Below are positions 54,677 through 63,019 of a DNA stretch of 64,000 bases, piece by piece; the stretch's first letter is position 1, and each line of letters opens with the position of its first letter. The notes beneath the pieces are model-generated. The model did no database searches. It saw nothing but the letters and a program-made list of their open reading frames with translations, and was not told the origin of the DNA. Source of the DNA: Cyclobacterium sp. 1_MG-2023 (GTDB taxonomy: Bacteria; Bacteroidota; Bacteroidia; Cytophagales; Cyclobacteriaceae); assembly GCF_030546805.1 (NCBI RefSeq), contig NZ_JAUOPC010000019.1, positions 1-64,000 of the forward strand, read 5' to 3'. A program made the translations under genes and the position numbers.

Positions 54677-55636
54677 TTAGGTTTTGGTAACAATTCCTTT
54701 TTGCTCAAAATAGTAGGTTACAGCCTCTTGAACGGCTTCAAGGGAACTGTATTGAGGTTGATACCCCAATAAATCCTTTGCTTTCGAAATGCTTCCACAG
54801 GGGCTGTGGGCAATGTGATCCCAGGTAAACTCCTTATCGGTATTGCTCACGGTCTTTTCCCAACTTTCCCAGGGAAGAAATTGTAAATTGGCCTCTTTTC
54901 CAAACTTTGCAGCCATGGCTTCAGCAAATCCTCGCAAGGTCAGGGCTTGTTCGGAGACCACATGAAAACTTTCTCCAATGGCATAATCTCTATTTTCAAT
55001 AGACTTAATGAAAGCTTGTGCGACATCAGCTGCATGTACATGGTGCACCGTCTCCATGCCAAAATTAGGTAATTGCACCTCTTCTCCTTTGGCCAGACGA
55101 ACAAATACTTCGGGATTAAAATTACCTGCAGGGTTTACAGGAAGCCAACCAGGCCCCACAATATGACCGGGATGTAAAACGGTAACCGGAAATCCACTTT
55201 CGTGGTGAAAATCATGAAGGTAGGCTTCAATTTTGGCCTTATCTATACCATATTCACCAAAGGGTTTGCGTTCTTGATCTTCTGTGGTTGGCACTTGCTC
55301 GCTGTGCCCGTGTACCCACATGCTACCACAATGAAGAAAATGCTTGATTTTTCCATTCAGAGCTTCTGCTAATTTCCGTGCACTTTCTTCTGTAAAGCAA
55401 ATTAAATCAATTACGATTTCCCCTTTTAGCCCTACTATTTGATTACAAAAGTTGCCGGCTTCTTCAGCCTTTTCCCGATCAATGGCTACATGTTCTACTG
55501 ATTTCCATGCCGGGTGTTGGTTGTATGGATTACTTTGTTGCCTACTCACACAAACTACACTGTGGCCTGCCTCCACGAGTTTAGGAACCAAATAGGTTCC
55601 AATATGGCCTGTACCTCCTATAATTATTACTTTCAT
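54677..55636 (-). CDS. NAD-dependent epimerase/dehydratase
   Basis: The 319-residue extended SDR starts with IIIGGTGHIGTYLVPKL (Rossmann motif, residues 4-20). It has FLHCGSMWVHGH around the catalytic Ser region and a YGIDKAKIEAYL block, where Tyr-x-x-x-Lys is the catalytic pair. The C-terminal part (FHVVSEQALTLRGFAEAMAAKFGKEANLQFLPW) is typical of sugar-nucleotide or related epimerases. Substrate is unknown. It stands alone on the minus strand. Confidence 0.88.
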   Translation of the reverse strand: MKVIIIGGTGHIGTYLVPKLVEAGHSVVCVSRQQSNPYNQHPAWKSVEHVAIDREKAEEAGNFCNQIVGLKGEIVIDLICFTEESARKLAEALNGKIKHFLHCGSMWVHGHSEQVPTTEDQERKPFGEYGIDKAKIEAYLHDFHHESGFPVTVLHPGHIVGPGWLPVNPAGNFNPEVFVRLAKGEEVQLPNFGMETVHHVHAADVAQAFIKSIENRDYAIGESFHVVSEQALTLRGFAEAMAAKFGKEANLQFLPWESWEKTVSNTDKEFTWDHIAHSPCGSISKAKDLLGYQPQYSSLEAVQEAVTYYFEQKGIVTKT

Positions 55637-55846
55637 TTGGTGCTATTCAATTTTAGATAAGACATAGACTTGCACCTATGCCAAAAAGAAATACCCTGCA
55701 ATCGCGCAACAGGCCATGGCTGAGCCCATGTTTTGAAAGAAAAATGCCAATAATTAGCAACACTTCTACTTTGGTCTCAATAGGGTTCAATAAAAATAAC
55801 GCTATTTATCAATGATTAAAACCACTATTGGTCTAGTAAATAAAAA

Positions 55847-56248
55847 TTATTGGTATTGCGGCCAAGCCCTATAAGCAAGCACCCCTCCACTAAGCAACAA
55901 TAAAACTTGTAAGAACAAACTTGGTGCTGTTTCCAAATGCCTCCCAATGACAAAAAGTAAAAATACCATGGAAAAGAAGGCCAGTAATCCGGTAACTTCT
56001 TTTTCCTTTTCTCCGACCTTCCTGTTGTAAAAAATCTTAGCTACCAAGCCACCATACAGAAAGGTAAACCATATCAAGCGATGCCTGAGCTCTTTGACCA
56101 CTAGGCTAAAAGTAGGGAAATCTTTCCCTTCCAGCATCACCAGCACTATATCAATCACTACCATCAATCCCAGCAATACCGCTACCACGATTTTAATGGT
56201 ACGGATTTCTGACAGGTGCCTTTTTAAAAACTTTTTCAGCTTGCTCAT
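55847..56248 (-). CDS. Small membrane protein A of a coupled pair, unknown
   Basis: With the ATG at 56248 the product has 133 residues. It has a basic amphipathic N-terminus (MSKLKKFLKRHLSEIRTIK) and four transmembrane helices with charged loops (KELRHRLIW, NRKVGEKEKEV). No family is recognised. The start overlaps the stop of the preceding gene in an ATGA, so it is translationally coupled to membrane protein B; the upstream ATG within B is less likely. The pair may form a complex. Confidence 0.65.
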   Translation of the reverse strand: MSKLKKFLKRHLSEIRTIKIVVAVLLGLMVVIDIVLVMLEGKDFPTFSLVVKELRHRLIWFTFLYGGLVAKIFYNRKVGEKEKEVTGLLAFFSMVFLLFVIGRHLETAPSLFLQVLLLLSGGVLAYRAWPQYQ

Positions 56249-56640
56249 GGCCTTATTATATAATTCATGGACCAAAAAAAGTGACCGTATAACAGGCCTG
56301 CTATTAGAATCGCCGTAAGAAAGGATTTGGTTTTTTCAAAGGGAACTTTGAAACCTATGATAACCATGATAATTGTCAAGCCAAACAGGATCAACACGGG
56401 AAATATTCCATTAGCCATTTTAAAAGCAGCATTGGTGGTGCCCAGAAAAAGGTGTCCGGCAATTGCTCCCAGGGCAAAAGGAATAAAAAAAGACTTACCC
56501 TTGGACCATTCCAGCAAGAGCACATTGGAAGTATCGTCCTCAACATCATTGAGGATAAGCATGATTTCAATAATGAAATAGGCGAGCGCCAAGCCTATCA
56601 TTATATTGACAACTATGGTATAGCCTGTACTTTCCATCAT
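56245..56640 (-). CDS. Small membrane protein B of a coupled pair, unknown
   Basis: The ATG at 56640 (MMESTGY) gives 131 residues; the open frame runs further to a TTG at 56682. There are four transmembrane helices. The first is followed by an acidic loop, LNDVEDDTSN, and the third by KVPFEKTKS. No known family or motif was found. It overlaps membrane protein A by four bases. Both proteins have four helices and similar size, so they may be a heteromeric unit derived from duplication, though the sequences are not obviously alike. Confidence 0.65.
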   Translation of the reverse strand: MMESTGYTIVVNIMIGLALAYFIIEIMLILNDVEDDTSNVLLLEWSKGKSFFIPFALGAIAGHLFLGTTNAAFKMANGIFPVLILFGLTIIMVIIGFKVPFEKTKSFLTAILIAGLLYGHFFWSMNYIIRP

Positions 56641-56938
56641 CTCTTGAAAAAACTTAGCATAATTTAAGAATTTATTACACAAAATAAAATACTAAAACAA
56701 ATTATTGACACCAAATTGAATACGGATAACACCGACCAATTAGCCTGTTCAAACCATTGTAATACTAAAACACGTACTTTAAATGAAATTAATTTAAACA
56801 GAGAATCCGGCTTAAAATATTCACCTGAATTCTACGACTGAGCAAGATGGAGGCAAAAATCACCGGTACAGAAAAATCAAATTTTGCTGAAGCAGACAAT
56901 TCGAATTATATTTATAGCTGAAAATTTAAATCTATAAT

Positions 56939-57721
56939 ATGAAACAAATCATTTATTCCTTACTTGCTTTGGTAGCACTCAATGCTTGCAACAGCAATAC
57001 CAAGACGGAAAGTAGTACTGAAGTCCAAGAAAAAGATGACTGGATAATTCTTTTTGATGGAACGACAACTGAGGGCTGGAGAGCCTATAATGGCGATGAA
57101 CTTCCTCCCGGTTGGATCATTAAAAACGGTGAATTGACCTTTGACACGGAATTAGGTTTAGAACAAGACTATACAGGGGGAAAAGACATTATTTACGGTG
57201 CGGAAGCATTTGAAAACTTTGAATTGTACCTGGAGTGGAAGTTACCTAAGGGTGGTAACAGTGGCATATTTTATCATTTGCCGGAAGTCCCCGGTAAAAG
57301 CCCTTCCGTATTGGCCCCTGAATACCAACTTATAGATGACGAAAATTATGCATCCATGCATGATTTAACCTCCTACAATAAAAAAATGGGGGAAACAGAA
57401 AACTTGGACCAATTGCAAGATTGGCAAAAAACTGCCTCTGATTATGCAATGTACCCTGCCGATCAATCGCAAGTAGATTTAAATCCTGTTGGTGAATGGA
57501 ACAACTCTAAAATAGTATACACACCCGAAAAAGTAGAATATTGGCTTAATGGAAAGGTTGTGGTTTCATTTGTCCCAGGGTCTGAAGATTGGGAATCAAG
57601 GAAAAACTCAGGTAAGTGGAGCAATGCACCGGATTACGCTAAAGCCAAAAAAGGATATATCGGCCTTCAAGATCATTCCAGTCCGATATGGTTTAAAAAT
57701 ATAAAAATCAAAAAATTATGA
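56939..57721 (+). CDS. DUF1080 (3-keto-disaccharide hydrolase family) lipoprotein
   Basis: The 260-residue protein has a lipobox LNAC (Cys 17) and a concanavalin-like fold of the DUF1080 family. The signatures are DDWIILFDGTTTEGWRAYNG, GGKDIIYGAEAFENFELYLEWKLPKGGNSGIFYHL, and the end GYIGLQDHSSPIWFKNIKIKKL. Family members cleave glycosidic bonds after 3-keto oxidation of sugars. It overlaps the following Tat-exported Gfo/Idh gene by four bases (ATGA), exactly the partner expected for a keto-sugar route. Confidence 0.92.
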   Translation: MKQIIYSLLALVALNACNSNTKTESSTEVQEKDDWIILFDGTTTEGWRAYNGDELPPGWIIKNGELTFDTELGLEQDYTGGKDIIYGAEAFENFELYLEWKLPKGGNSGIFYHLPEVPGKSPSVLAPEYQLIDDENYASMHDLTSYNKKMGETENLDQLQDWQKTASDYAMYPADQSQVDLNPVGEWNNSKIVYTPEKVEYWLNGKVVVSFVPGSEDWESRKNSGKWSNAPDYAKAKKGYIGLQDHSSPIWFKNIKIKKL

Positions 57722-59070
57722 GTCAAAAGTTAATCAATCGAAGAGATTTACTCAAAAGTGGCGCCACCGTGGCTGTCGCTTCAATGCTTCCCTCTTGGGC
57801 TTGGGCTTCAAATAAAAATGGTCGTCTAAGAACCGCACATGTTGGCTTAGGTGGAATGGGAAAAGCAGATCTTAAAGCGATTTCATCTCATGAAAAAGTA
57901 GATGTGGTGGCCCTTTGCGACGTTGATTCAAAGATGCTTGAACCGCTAAAAAAGGAATTCCCTAAGGCCAAACTTTATTCGGATTACAGGGTAATGATGA
58001 AAGAAATGGCAGACGGTATTGATGCGGTTGTAGTCTCCACTCCGGATCATACACATGCTCCTGCCTCCATGATGGCCATGGATTATGACAAACCTGTTTA
58101 CTGTCAAAAACCCCTTACCCATCATGTTTCTGAAGCGAGAGCCATGAATAAAAAGGCCGCAGAAAAAAACTTGGTGACCCAAATGGGTATTCAAGTGCAC
58201 TCTTTCTATGATTACAAATTGGCTACATTGCTTATACAATCAGGCATTATTGGCAAGGTGAAGGAAGTAAGGGCTTGGTCACCTAAAAACTGGGGGACTG
58301 ATGATCCCAAGCCCCAAGGATCTGATCCGGTTCCTGAAAACCTGGACTGGAACCTTTGGTTAGGAACTGCGGCAGATAGGCCCTATAAAGAAGGGCTGTA
58401 TCATCCCGGAAACTGGCGTAAAGTACTAGACTTTGGCTGTGGAACCCTAGGTGATATGGGCGTTCATATTTTTGACACCCCTTACAACGCCTTGGCACTA
58501 GATGTTCCAAAGACCATCAAAAACGAATGTAGAAAGCCTACCGGCTTTGGCTTCCCGGAAGAAAACACCGTAACCTATGAATTCCCGGGTACAGAATACA
58601 CCACTGATAAATTCAAATGGGTATGGTATGATGGCGTCAACGCACCTAAGAAAAGTAAAGAACTGAAATTGCCTAACAATGAAGAGCTTCCGGGTCAAGG
58701 GGCTATGTTTATCGGTGAAAAAGGCAACCTTTTGCTACCCCACTTTATGCAATTGCCAAAACATATTGTTAATGGCAAGTATAAGGAACTAGACCTTACT
58801 GAACTCAAAAAGTCCGGAAAAATTGGTGAAGTGTTTAGGGATTATGAAGTGGAAGGCAAACGTCACTACCACCAATTTGTGGATGCATGTCTAGGAAAAG
58901 ACGAGTGTTCTGCTCCTTTCTCCTACGCTTCCAGATTAACGGAAACGATACTATTGGGCGTAATTGCAGGAAGATTTCCAAATAAAACCTTGCATTGGGA
59001 CAGTGCCTTGGCGCGTTTTGAAGAAGACGAAGCCAATCAATATTTAGATGGCAGCTACAGGGCCTTTTAA
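57718..59070 (+). CDS. Tat-exported Gfo/Idh/MocA family oxidoreductase
   Basis: The 450-residue protein starts with a twin-arginine signal (NRRDLLKSGATVAVASMLPSWAWA), so it is exported folded with its NAD(P) cofactor. The Rossmann domain has RTAHVGLGGMGKADLKAI and VVALCDVD, then VVSTPDHTHAPASMMAM and the catalytic Lys in YCQKPLTH. The C-terminal domain carries DFGCGTLGDMGVHIFDTPYNAL with the conserved Asp/His. It should oxidise a glycoside to its 3-keto form, or the reverse, for the coupled DUF1080 hydrolase. A long inverted repeat follows. Confidence 0.92.
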   Translation: MSQKLINRRDLLKSGATVAVASMLPSWAWASNKNGRLRTAHVGLGGMGKADLKAISSHEKVDVVALCDVDSKMLEPLKKEFPKAKLYSDYRVMMKEMADGIDAVVVSTPDHTHAPASMMAMDYDKPVYCQKPLTHHVSEARAMNKKAAEKNLVTQMGIQVHSFYDYKLATLLIQSGIIGKVKEVRAWSPKNWGTDDPKPQGSDPVPENLDWNLWLGTAADRPYKEGLYHPGNWRKVLDFGCGTLGDMGVHIFDTPYNALALDVPKTIKNECRKPTGFGFPEENTVTYEFPGTEYTTDKFKWVWYDGVNAPKKSKELKLPNNEELPGQGAMFIGEKGNLLLPHFMQLPKHIVNGKYKELDLTELKKSGKIGEVFRDYEVEGKRHYHQFVDACLGKDECSAPFSYASRLTETILLGVIAGRFPNKTLHWDSALARFEEDEANQYLDGSYRAF

Positions 59071-59080
59071 ATAAACAACA

Positions 59081-59256
59081 AGAAGCTGTTTGAATTAATT
59101 ATTTTGCCTACCGGCGAGTAATTGATCGAGTACCACAGATTACCTAAACCAAAGTTTTCCTTCGGTTTATAATCGTTCCGCGCATGTGGAATTGAAAGGG
59201 CATCAAATTCGATAAGGAGTCGGTGGAAATTAAGAAGACTAATTCAAACAGCTTCT
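59081..59256. repeat. 17-bp perfect inverted repeat flanking 142 bp, MITE-like
   Basis: AGAAGCTGTTTGAATTA at 59081-59097 and its exact complement at 59240-59256 bracket a non-coding stretch between two convergent genes. No clear target-site duplication is visible. It may be a small non-autonomous mobile element, or a long-loop element affecting both converging transcripts. Confidence 0.55.
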
Positions 59257-59276
59257 ACTTTTATATTTAGTGTGTT

Positions 59277-60149
59277 TTATTGTTTATTCTTTTTTATTTT
59301 TTCCACTTCTAATTTATAAAAGTCCTCAAGCTTATGACTTCCATAACAATTGGCAATATTATCGAAAGCCATTGCTGTCATAAAAAATTCGATAGGCCCA
59401 TAGGTTTTGGAAGAAGTGAATGTTCTTAAAAGCCAAATCGTAAACCGCCTGGTCCAGTCCGGGAGATGGGTTATTTTAATTGGTTTTTGCCAAGCTTTCA
59501 ATGCCAATGCTGCCAGGTCATTTTGGCTTAAAATATCCGGTCCCCCTACTGTTGCCTCCTTATTCCCTAACATCATTTGATCCACGCAGACATTGGCCAA
59601 ATCTTCACCGTGTATGGGGTTTAATTTCTTGTGCCCTTCACCGAATAAATAAACCCGCCCGGCTTTGGCCATGCTTAAAAAATCTTTCATATCGGAGAAA
59701 AATCCATTGGGCCGAAGGATGCAATATTGTAAACCGGATTTTTTCAATTCATCCACAAAACGCTCTTTGGCTTCAAAAATTTTGAGCTGCCTTAACTTGT
59801 CTCCATTGATGGCCGAAATGTACTGAAAGGCCTCTACCTTATCCTTTATCGCTTCCTTTAAAAGGTTTGAATTTCCTTGGTAGTCAACATCCATATACCG
59901 CATCCCTTCTTTTTGCCGGGTGATGCCAATGCTTGAAAAAACCCAATCGATACCTTTTGTTATTCCTTTAATTGAATCGGGATCGGTGACCTGACCTACA
60001 AAAAAATCATCCACTTCTTTAAATATACTTTTTTGTGTCTCTTTTCTGATCAATACCCTGACCCAGTAGCCTCTCTTCTTTAGCTCCTTTACTAGAAATT
60101 GGCCCAAATATCCGGTGGCTCCAGCCACTAAAACTTTCTTTGCGTTCAT
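59277..60149 (-). CDS. NmrA-like NAD(P)-binding SDR
   Basis: The 290-residue atypical SDR has VLVAGATGYLGQFLVKELKKRG at the N-terminus and NADP-style basic residues after beta-2 (VLIRKETQ). Further on are FSSIGITRQ, FQYISAINGD and CILRPNGFFSDMKDFL. The Tyr-x-x-x-Lys pair is not obvious, as in NmrA/isoflavone-reductase-like members. It is 53 bp downstream of a Crp/Fnr gene, and an 18-bp palindrome bridges the regulator's stop codon and the spacer, so control by that regulator is likely. Confidence 0.85.
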   Translation of the reverse strand: MNAKKVLVAGATGYLGQFLVKELKKRGYWVRVLIRKETQKSIFKEVDDFFVGQVTDPDSIKGITKGIDWVFSSIGITRQKEGMRYMDVDYQGNSNLLKEAIKDKVEAFQYISAINGDKLRQLKIFEAKERFVDELKKSGLQYCILRPNGFFSDMKDFLSMAKAGRVYLFGEGHKKLNPIHGEDLANVCVDQMMLGNKEATVGGPDILSQNDLAALALKAWQKPIKITHLPDWTRRFTIWLLRTFTSSKTYGPIEFFMTAMAFDNIANCYGSHKLEDFYKLEVEKIKKNKQ

Positions 60150-60190
60150 CTTTTTTTATTTACAAAGAAAGCCGTCTTCTGCCTCTTGGC

Positions 60191-60208
60191 TCTTGACGAT
60201 CGTCAAGA
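60191..60208 (-). promoter_or_regulatory. 18-bp perfect palindrome, Crp/Fnr-type box
   Basis: TCTTGACGATCGTCAAGA is a perfect palindrome containing TTGAC-N4-GTCAA, the arm spacing of Fnr-like sites. It overlaps the stop of the Crp/Fnr gene and lies about 42 bp before the SDR start. Confidence 0.6.
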
Positions 60209-60784
60209 AATTCGCTTATTGAATACACGGGTTTTGATTCTGCTTAAAGTTTCCGGTGAAACGCCTAGAAAAGAGGCAATGTATTGCTGTGGAACGCGCT
60301 GAAATAATTCCCCTTGCGTATTCAATAAGTCAACATACCGTTCTTCTGCTGATTTGGTCACAAAGGAAGCAATTACTCTTTGACAGGTGATCAGCTCATT
60401 CTCTGTGGCAATTCTAGCAATAACCTCAAACTTGGGCGCTAGTTCTAATAGGCGGTTGATTTTTGATTTCCCAAACACAAATATTTCGGTATTCTCTATG
60501 GCTTGATAATTCTCTATTGCCGGTATATTGAAAGTATAGCTCTCTCCGGCACAGATAAATTGCCCCTCAGTATAGAAAAAAGCGGTTTTGTCGTTCCCAT
60601 CCACATTATAAAAAAGCCTCACGCATCCTTTGGTCACAAAGAATATATCGTTGGCGATTTTTCCTTCCGTAAAAATAATTTCATTCTTCCGGAAGGTTTT
60701 CTTATCTACAGCCTCCCGAAGCAGGTCAATTTCATCCTTATTCAGCGAGGTGTAAAGCTGAATATTTTCAATCAGTTTTTCCAT
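60203..60784 (-). CDS. Crp/Fnr family transcriptional regulator
   Basis: The 193-residue protein has a cyclic-nucleotide-binding-like N-terminal domain (KNEIIFTEGKIANDIFFVTKGCVRLFYNVDGND, residues 33-66) and a C-terminal HTH (VPQQYIASFLGVSPETLSRIKTRVF). There is no Fe-S cysteine set and no full cAMP-binding cassette. It is the second Crp/Fnr in the window and again sits directly before an SDR gene. The palindrome at 60191-60208 is its probable binding site. Confidence 0.88.
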   Translation of the reverse strand: MEKLIENIQLYTSLNKDEIDLLREAVDKKTFRKNEIIFTEGKIANDIFFVTKGCVRLFYNVDGNDKTAFFYTEGQFICAGESYTFNIPAIENYQAIENTEIFVFGKSKINRLLELAPKFEVIARIATENELITCQRVIASFVTKSAEERYVDLLNTQGELFQRVPQQYIASFLGVSPETLSRIKTRVFNKRIS

Positions 60785-61005
60785 TCAATTGGGATAATTT
60801 AATTTTAGAATGTCAGCCCATTGGACTTGCCGGTTCCCTTTTTCTCCAAGCACAATAAAAATCTAAAATACTGGTTTTCTTATGGATTGGTATAAAAAAC
60901 TTCCGAAAACAAGCTTGTAAACGCTAGATTTGCCTACTTCCGGAAAAAACCAATCACCTCAAAAGTCAATAAAGCCTCATTCCTAGCGGGGGCCTAAGCA
61001 TGATA

Positions 61006-61023
61006 CCTGAGCCTTTCGAAGGG
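61006..61023 (-). repeat. CCTTCGACARRCTCAGGG-type dispersed repeat, inverted copy
   Basis: On the minus strand this reads CCCTTCGAAAGGCTCAGG, related to the copies at 2001-2016, 3450-3467 and 6044-6061. It lies just after the end of the serine hydrolase gene, again in a downstream position. Confidence 0.5.
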
Positions 61024-61044
61024 TTCTTCTATAATCATACTAAT

Positions 61045-62295
61045 TCATTCCCCCAATTCTTTTTTGTTCTTTTCTCGAATTATCACAAAGGATAAAAACC
61101 CAATAATTAGGTAACCAATTACCAATAAAGCCAATAGAAAAGGTTTACTACGTTGAATTACAACGTAATCTGCTATTCCCGCTTTCCAAAATATCCATTC
61201 GTCCCCTAATTTTGTTGCAAGATCAGGGTTGCCGGTTTCGAGAATGATGATGCCATCTTTACTCTTGAGGTTTATTCTGACTGCTGTATTAATTGCAGGT
61301 CGGTTACCGCCATCATGCCCCACGATATAATCTCCTGAATCATTTCTCCCATATATCATTGGCCCTAATCCATGGGTGTTCTGATTGGCTGGTGTATGAA
61401 TTTTATTCATTGTTGCTATTGTTTCAGGTCGCAACACACCATTATCGGCAAAATTTGCTTTAAGGAATAAGCTCAGGTCTTCGGCACAGGAATACAAAGA
61501 GGCTGCGGCCAGTGCAGTATAGCGATAATGCGGAGCAATTGTTGAATCTTTATCATAAAAGGTAGCCAAATCCGAACCCAATGAATCTGACCAATTGAAA
61601 GTTGAATGTGCCATTTTAAGCGGCTTAAAAACAGCTTCCTCCATGTATTCTTCAAACAATTGTCCACTGACTTCTTCGATAATTAATTGGAGTAGGGTAT
61701 AGCCTGCACCTGAGTACCTGTATTGACTATTGGGCTGGTTACCGACTTTCGCAACACCTTTAGACCACAATCCATCACTCGCTTTTGTTAAGGACTCCTC
61801 TATGGTCTGAATCGAGTCTTTGTCTTCATATCCTCCATATCCCAAACCATCAACGAGTCCTGAAGTATGGCTCAATAGATTGCGAACAGTAACTTCCTGA
61901 TTGTTAAATTCACTTTCTGGTAGATGCCATCTTGTAAGGTAATTGTCGATTGGTTCATCAAGATTTATTTTGCCTTCTTCAACCAAAGCAAAAACTCCCC
62001 AGGAAGTAATCCACTTACTTACCGAAGCCATCTGAAAAACAGTATGCTTATTAACCGGTTTGTGGATAGAATAAAAGAAATCCTTTGAAACAGCTCCGTT
62101 TTCTATTAGCACCATCGCCATATTTCCAACAAACTCATTTTTAATCTTCTCTTTTGTAGCTTCAATAAACGATGCTGAACTACTTCCTTTTGTGATTGCC
62201 TGCATCAAGAGACCGCTAAAAGTCCCATATCCCACCAATGCTGTCCATGCAAAGATTGAGGTGATTACTAAAAGTATATTTTTAAATGTTTTCAT
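61045..62295 (-). CDS. Membrane-anchored serine hydrolase (class C beta-lactamase-like)
   Basis: The 416-residue protein has an N-terminal signal anchor (residues 7-30) and a C-terminal transmembrane helix (PFLLALLVIGYLIIGFLSFVII). The S12-type domain between has SVSK in QMASVSKWITSWG, YSG in YRYSGAGYTLLQ, and HDGG in YIVGHDGGNRPA. It is periplasmic with unknown substrate; esterase or peptide hydrolase activity is likely. The two membrane ends distinguish it from the other two serine hydrolases in the window. It is divergent from the ArsR gene. Confidence 0.87.
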   Translation of the reverse strand: MKTFKNILLVITSIFAWTALVGYGTFSGLLMQAITKGSSSASFIEATKEKIKNEFVGNMAMVLIENGAVSKDFFYSIHKPVNKHTVFQMASVSKWITSWGVFALVEEGKINLDEPIDNYLTRWHLPESEFNNQEVTVRNLLSHTSGLVDGLGYGGYEDKDSIQTIEESLTKASDGLWSKGVAKVGNQPNSQYRYSGAGYTLLQLIIEEVSGQLFEEYMEEAVFKPLKMAHSTFNWSDSLGSDLATFYDKDSTIAPHYRYTALAAASLYSCAEDLSLFLKANFADNGVLRPETIATMNKIHTPANQNTHGLGPMIYGRNDSGDYIVGHDGGNRPAINTAVRINLKSKDGIIILETGNPDLATKLGDEWIFWKAGIADYVVIQRSKPFLLALLVIGYLIIGFLSFVIIREKNKKELGE

Positions 62296-62522
62296 CTAAT
62301 TGGATTGTTTTTCTTTACTAAATGTAAAGAAAGGTTTAGTCCTCTTTCTATTATTAACCATATTGCTGTACTTCCCGAATGCATGGGACGATTTAGGGCA
62401 AGCACACTTTATACAGAAATACCTTGACTTAAAAAACACAACTACCATAAGGGATTAATACTGCCTAGGCACCTTAAAGTAAACAAAAATGTAAAGTCAT
62501 GCTTGTATGTCAATGTTTTTTA

Positions 62523-62530
62523 TATATTTG
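62523..62530 (+). promoter_or_regulatory. TAnnTTTG -7 box of the arsR-type gene
   Basis: TATATTTG fits the consensus exactly, 8 bases before the operator palindrome and 42-48 bases before the likely start codons. Confidence 0.6.
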
Positions 62531-62538
62531 CACCTTAT

Positions 62539-62564
62539 AACATATGCTTAAAAACACATATGTT
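62539..62564 (+). promoter_or_regulatory. ArsR-type operator, copy 1
   Basis: AACATATG (62539-62546) and CATATGTT (62557-62564) form a perfect 8-bp inverted repeat with a 10-base spacer, directly after the -7 box. A near copy precedes the permease gene. Confidence 0.65.
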
Positions 62565-62577
62565 AAAACCTATGGTT

Positions 62578-62913
62578 ATGGACAAACAAATTGAAATATT
62601 TAAGGCCTTATCGGATGCAACCAGATTAAAGATTGTTTGGCTTTTAACCAATATTGATGAAAAAATCTGCGTCTCAGAAATTGTTGAGGTATTGGATGAG
62701 CATCAATATAATGTATCGAGACATTTAAAAATATTGAAAAAAGTTAAGCTGGTAGAAGAGGTCAAAGAAGGAAAATGGGTATTCTACTATTTAACACCAA
62801 TTCAAAGCGAATTCAGGAAATTGATTCAAGATGCAATAAAATTAATACCAGAATCTAAGATGCAGAATGAAATAAATAAATGCAAAATATTACTGGGAAA
62901 ACGTGATCAATGA
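62578..62913 (+). CDS. ArsR/SmtB family transcriptional regulator
   Basis: The likely start is ATG 62578 (MDKQIEIFKALSD) or 62572; earlier ATGs in the frame fall in the operator or promoter. The ~111-residue winged-helix repressor has KALSDATRLKIVWLLTN, ICVSEIVEVLDEHQYNVSRHLKILKKVKLVEEVKEGKWVFYYL. The single Cys at the alpha-3 position (KICVSE) is in the place of the CVC metal site of ArsR, but the second Cys is absent, so metal or thiol sensing is open. It sits upstream of the permease and is probably its regulator. Confidence 0.93.
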   Translation: MDKQIEIFKALSDATRLKIVWLLTNIDEKICVSEIVEVLDEHQYNVSRHLKILKKVKLVEEVKEGKWVFYYLTPIQSEFRKLIQDAIKLIPESKMQNEINKCKILLGKRDQ

Positions 62914-62973
62914 AAGGCGTTATACATCGTAATGTCCAAAAGAAATTATAGCGCATTTGCTTTTTTTTATTAC

Positions 62974-62999
62974 AACATATGCGTTTTAACACATATATC
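62974..62999 (+). promoter_or_regulatory. ArsR-type operator, copy 2, upstream of the permease
   Basis: AACATATG (62974-62981), a 10-base spacer and CATATATC (62992-62999) repeat the design of copy 1; the right arm has two mismatches. It ends 20 bases before the permease ATG. Confidence 0.6.
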
Positions 63000-63019
63000 T
63001 TAACAATAAAATAATTATT

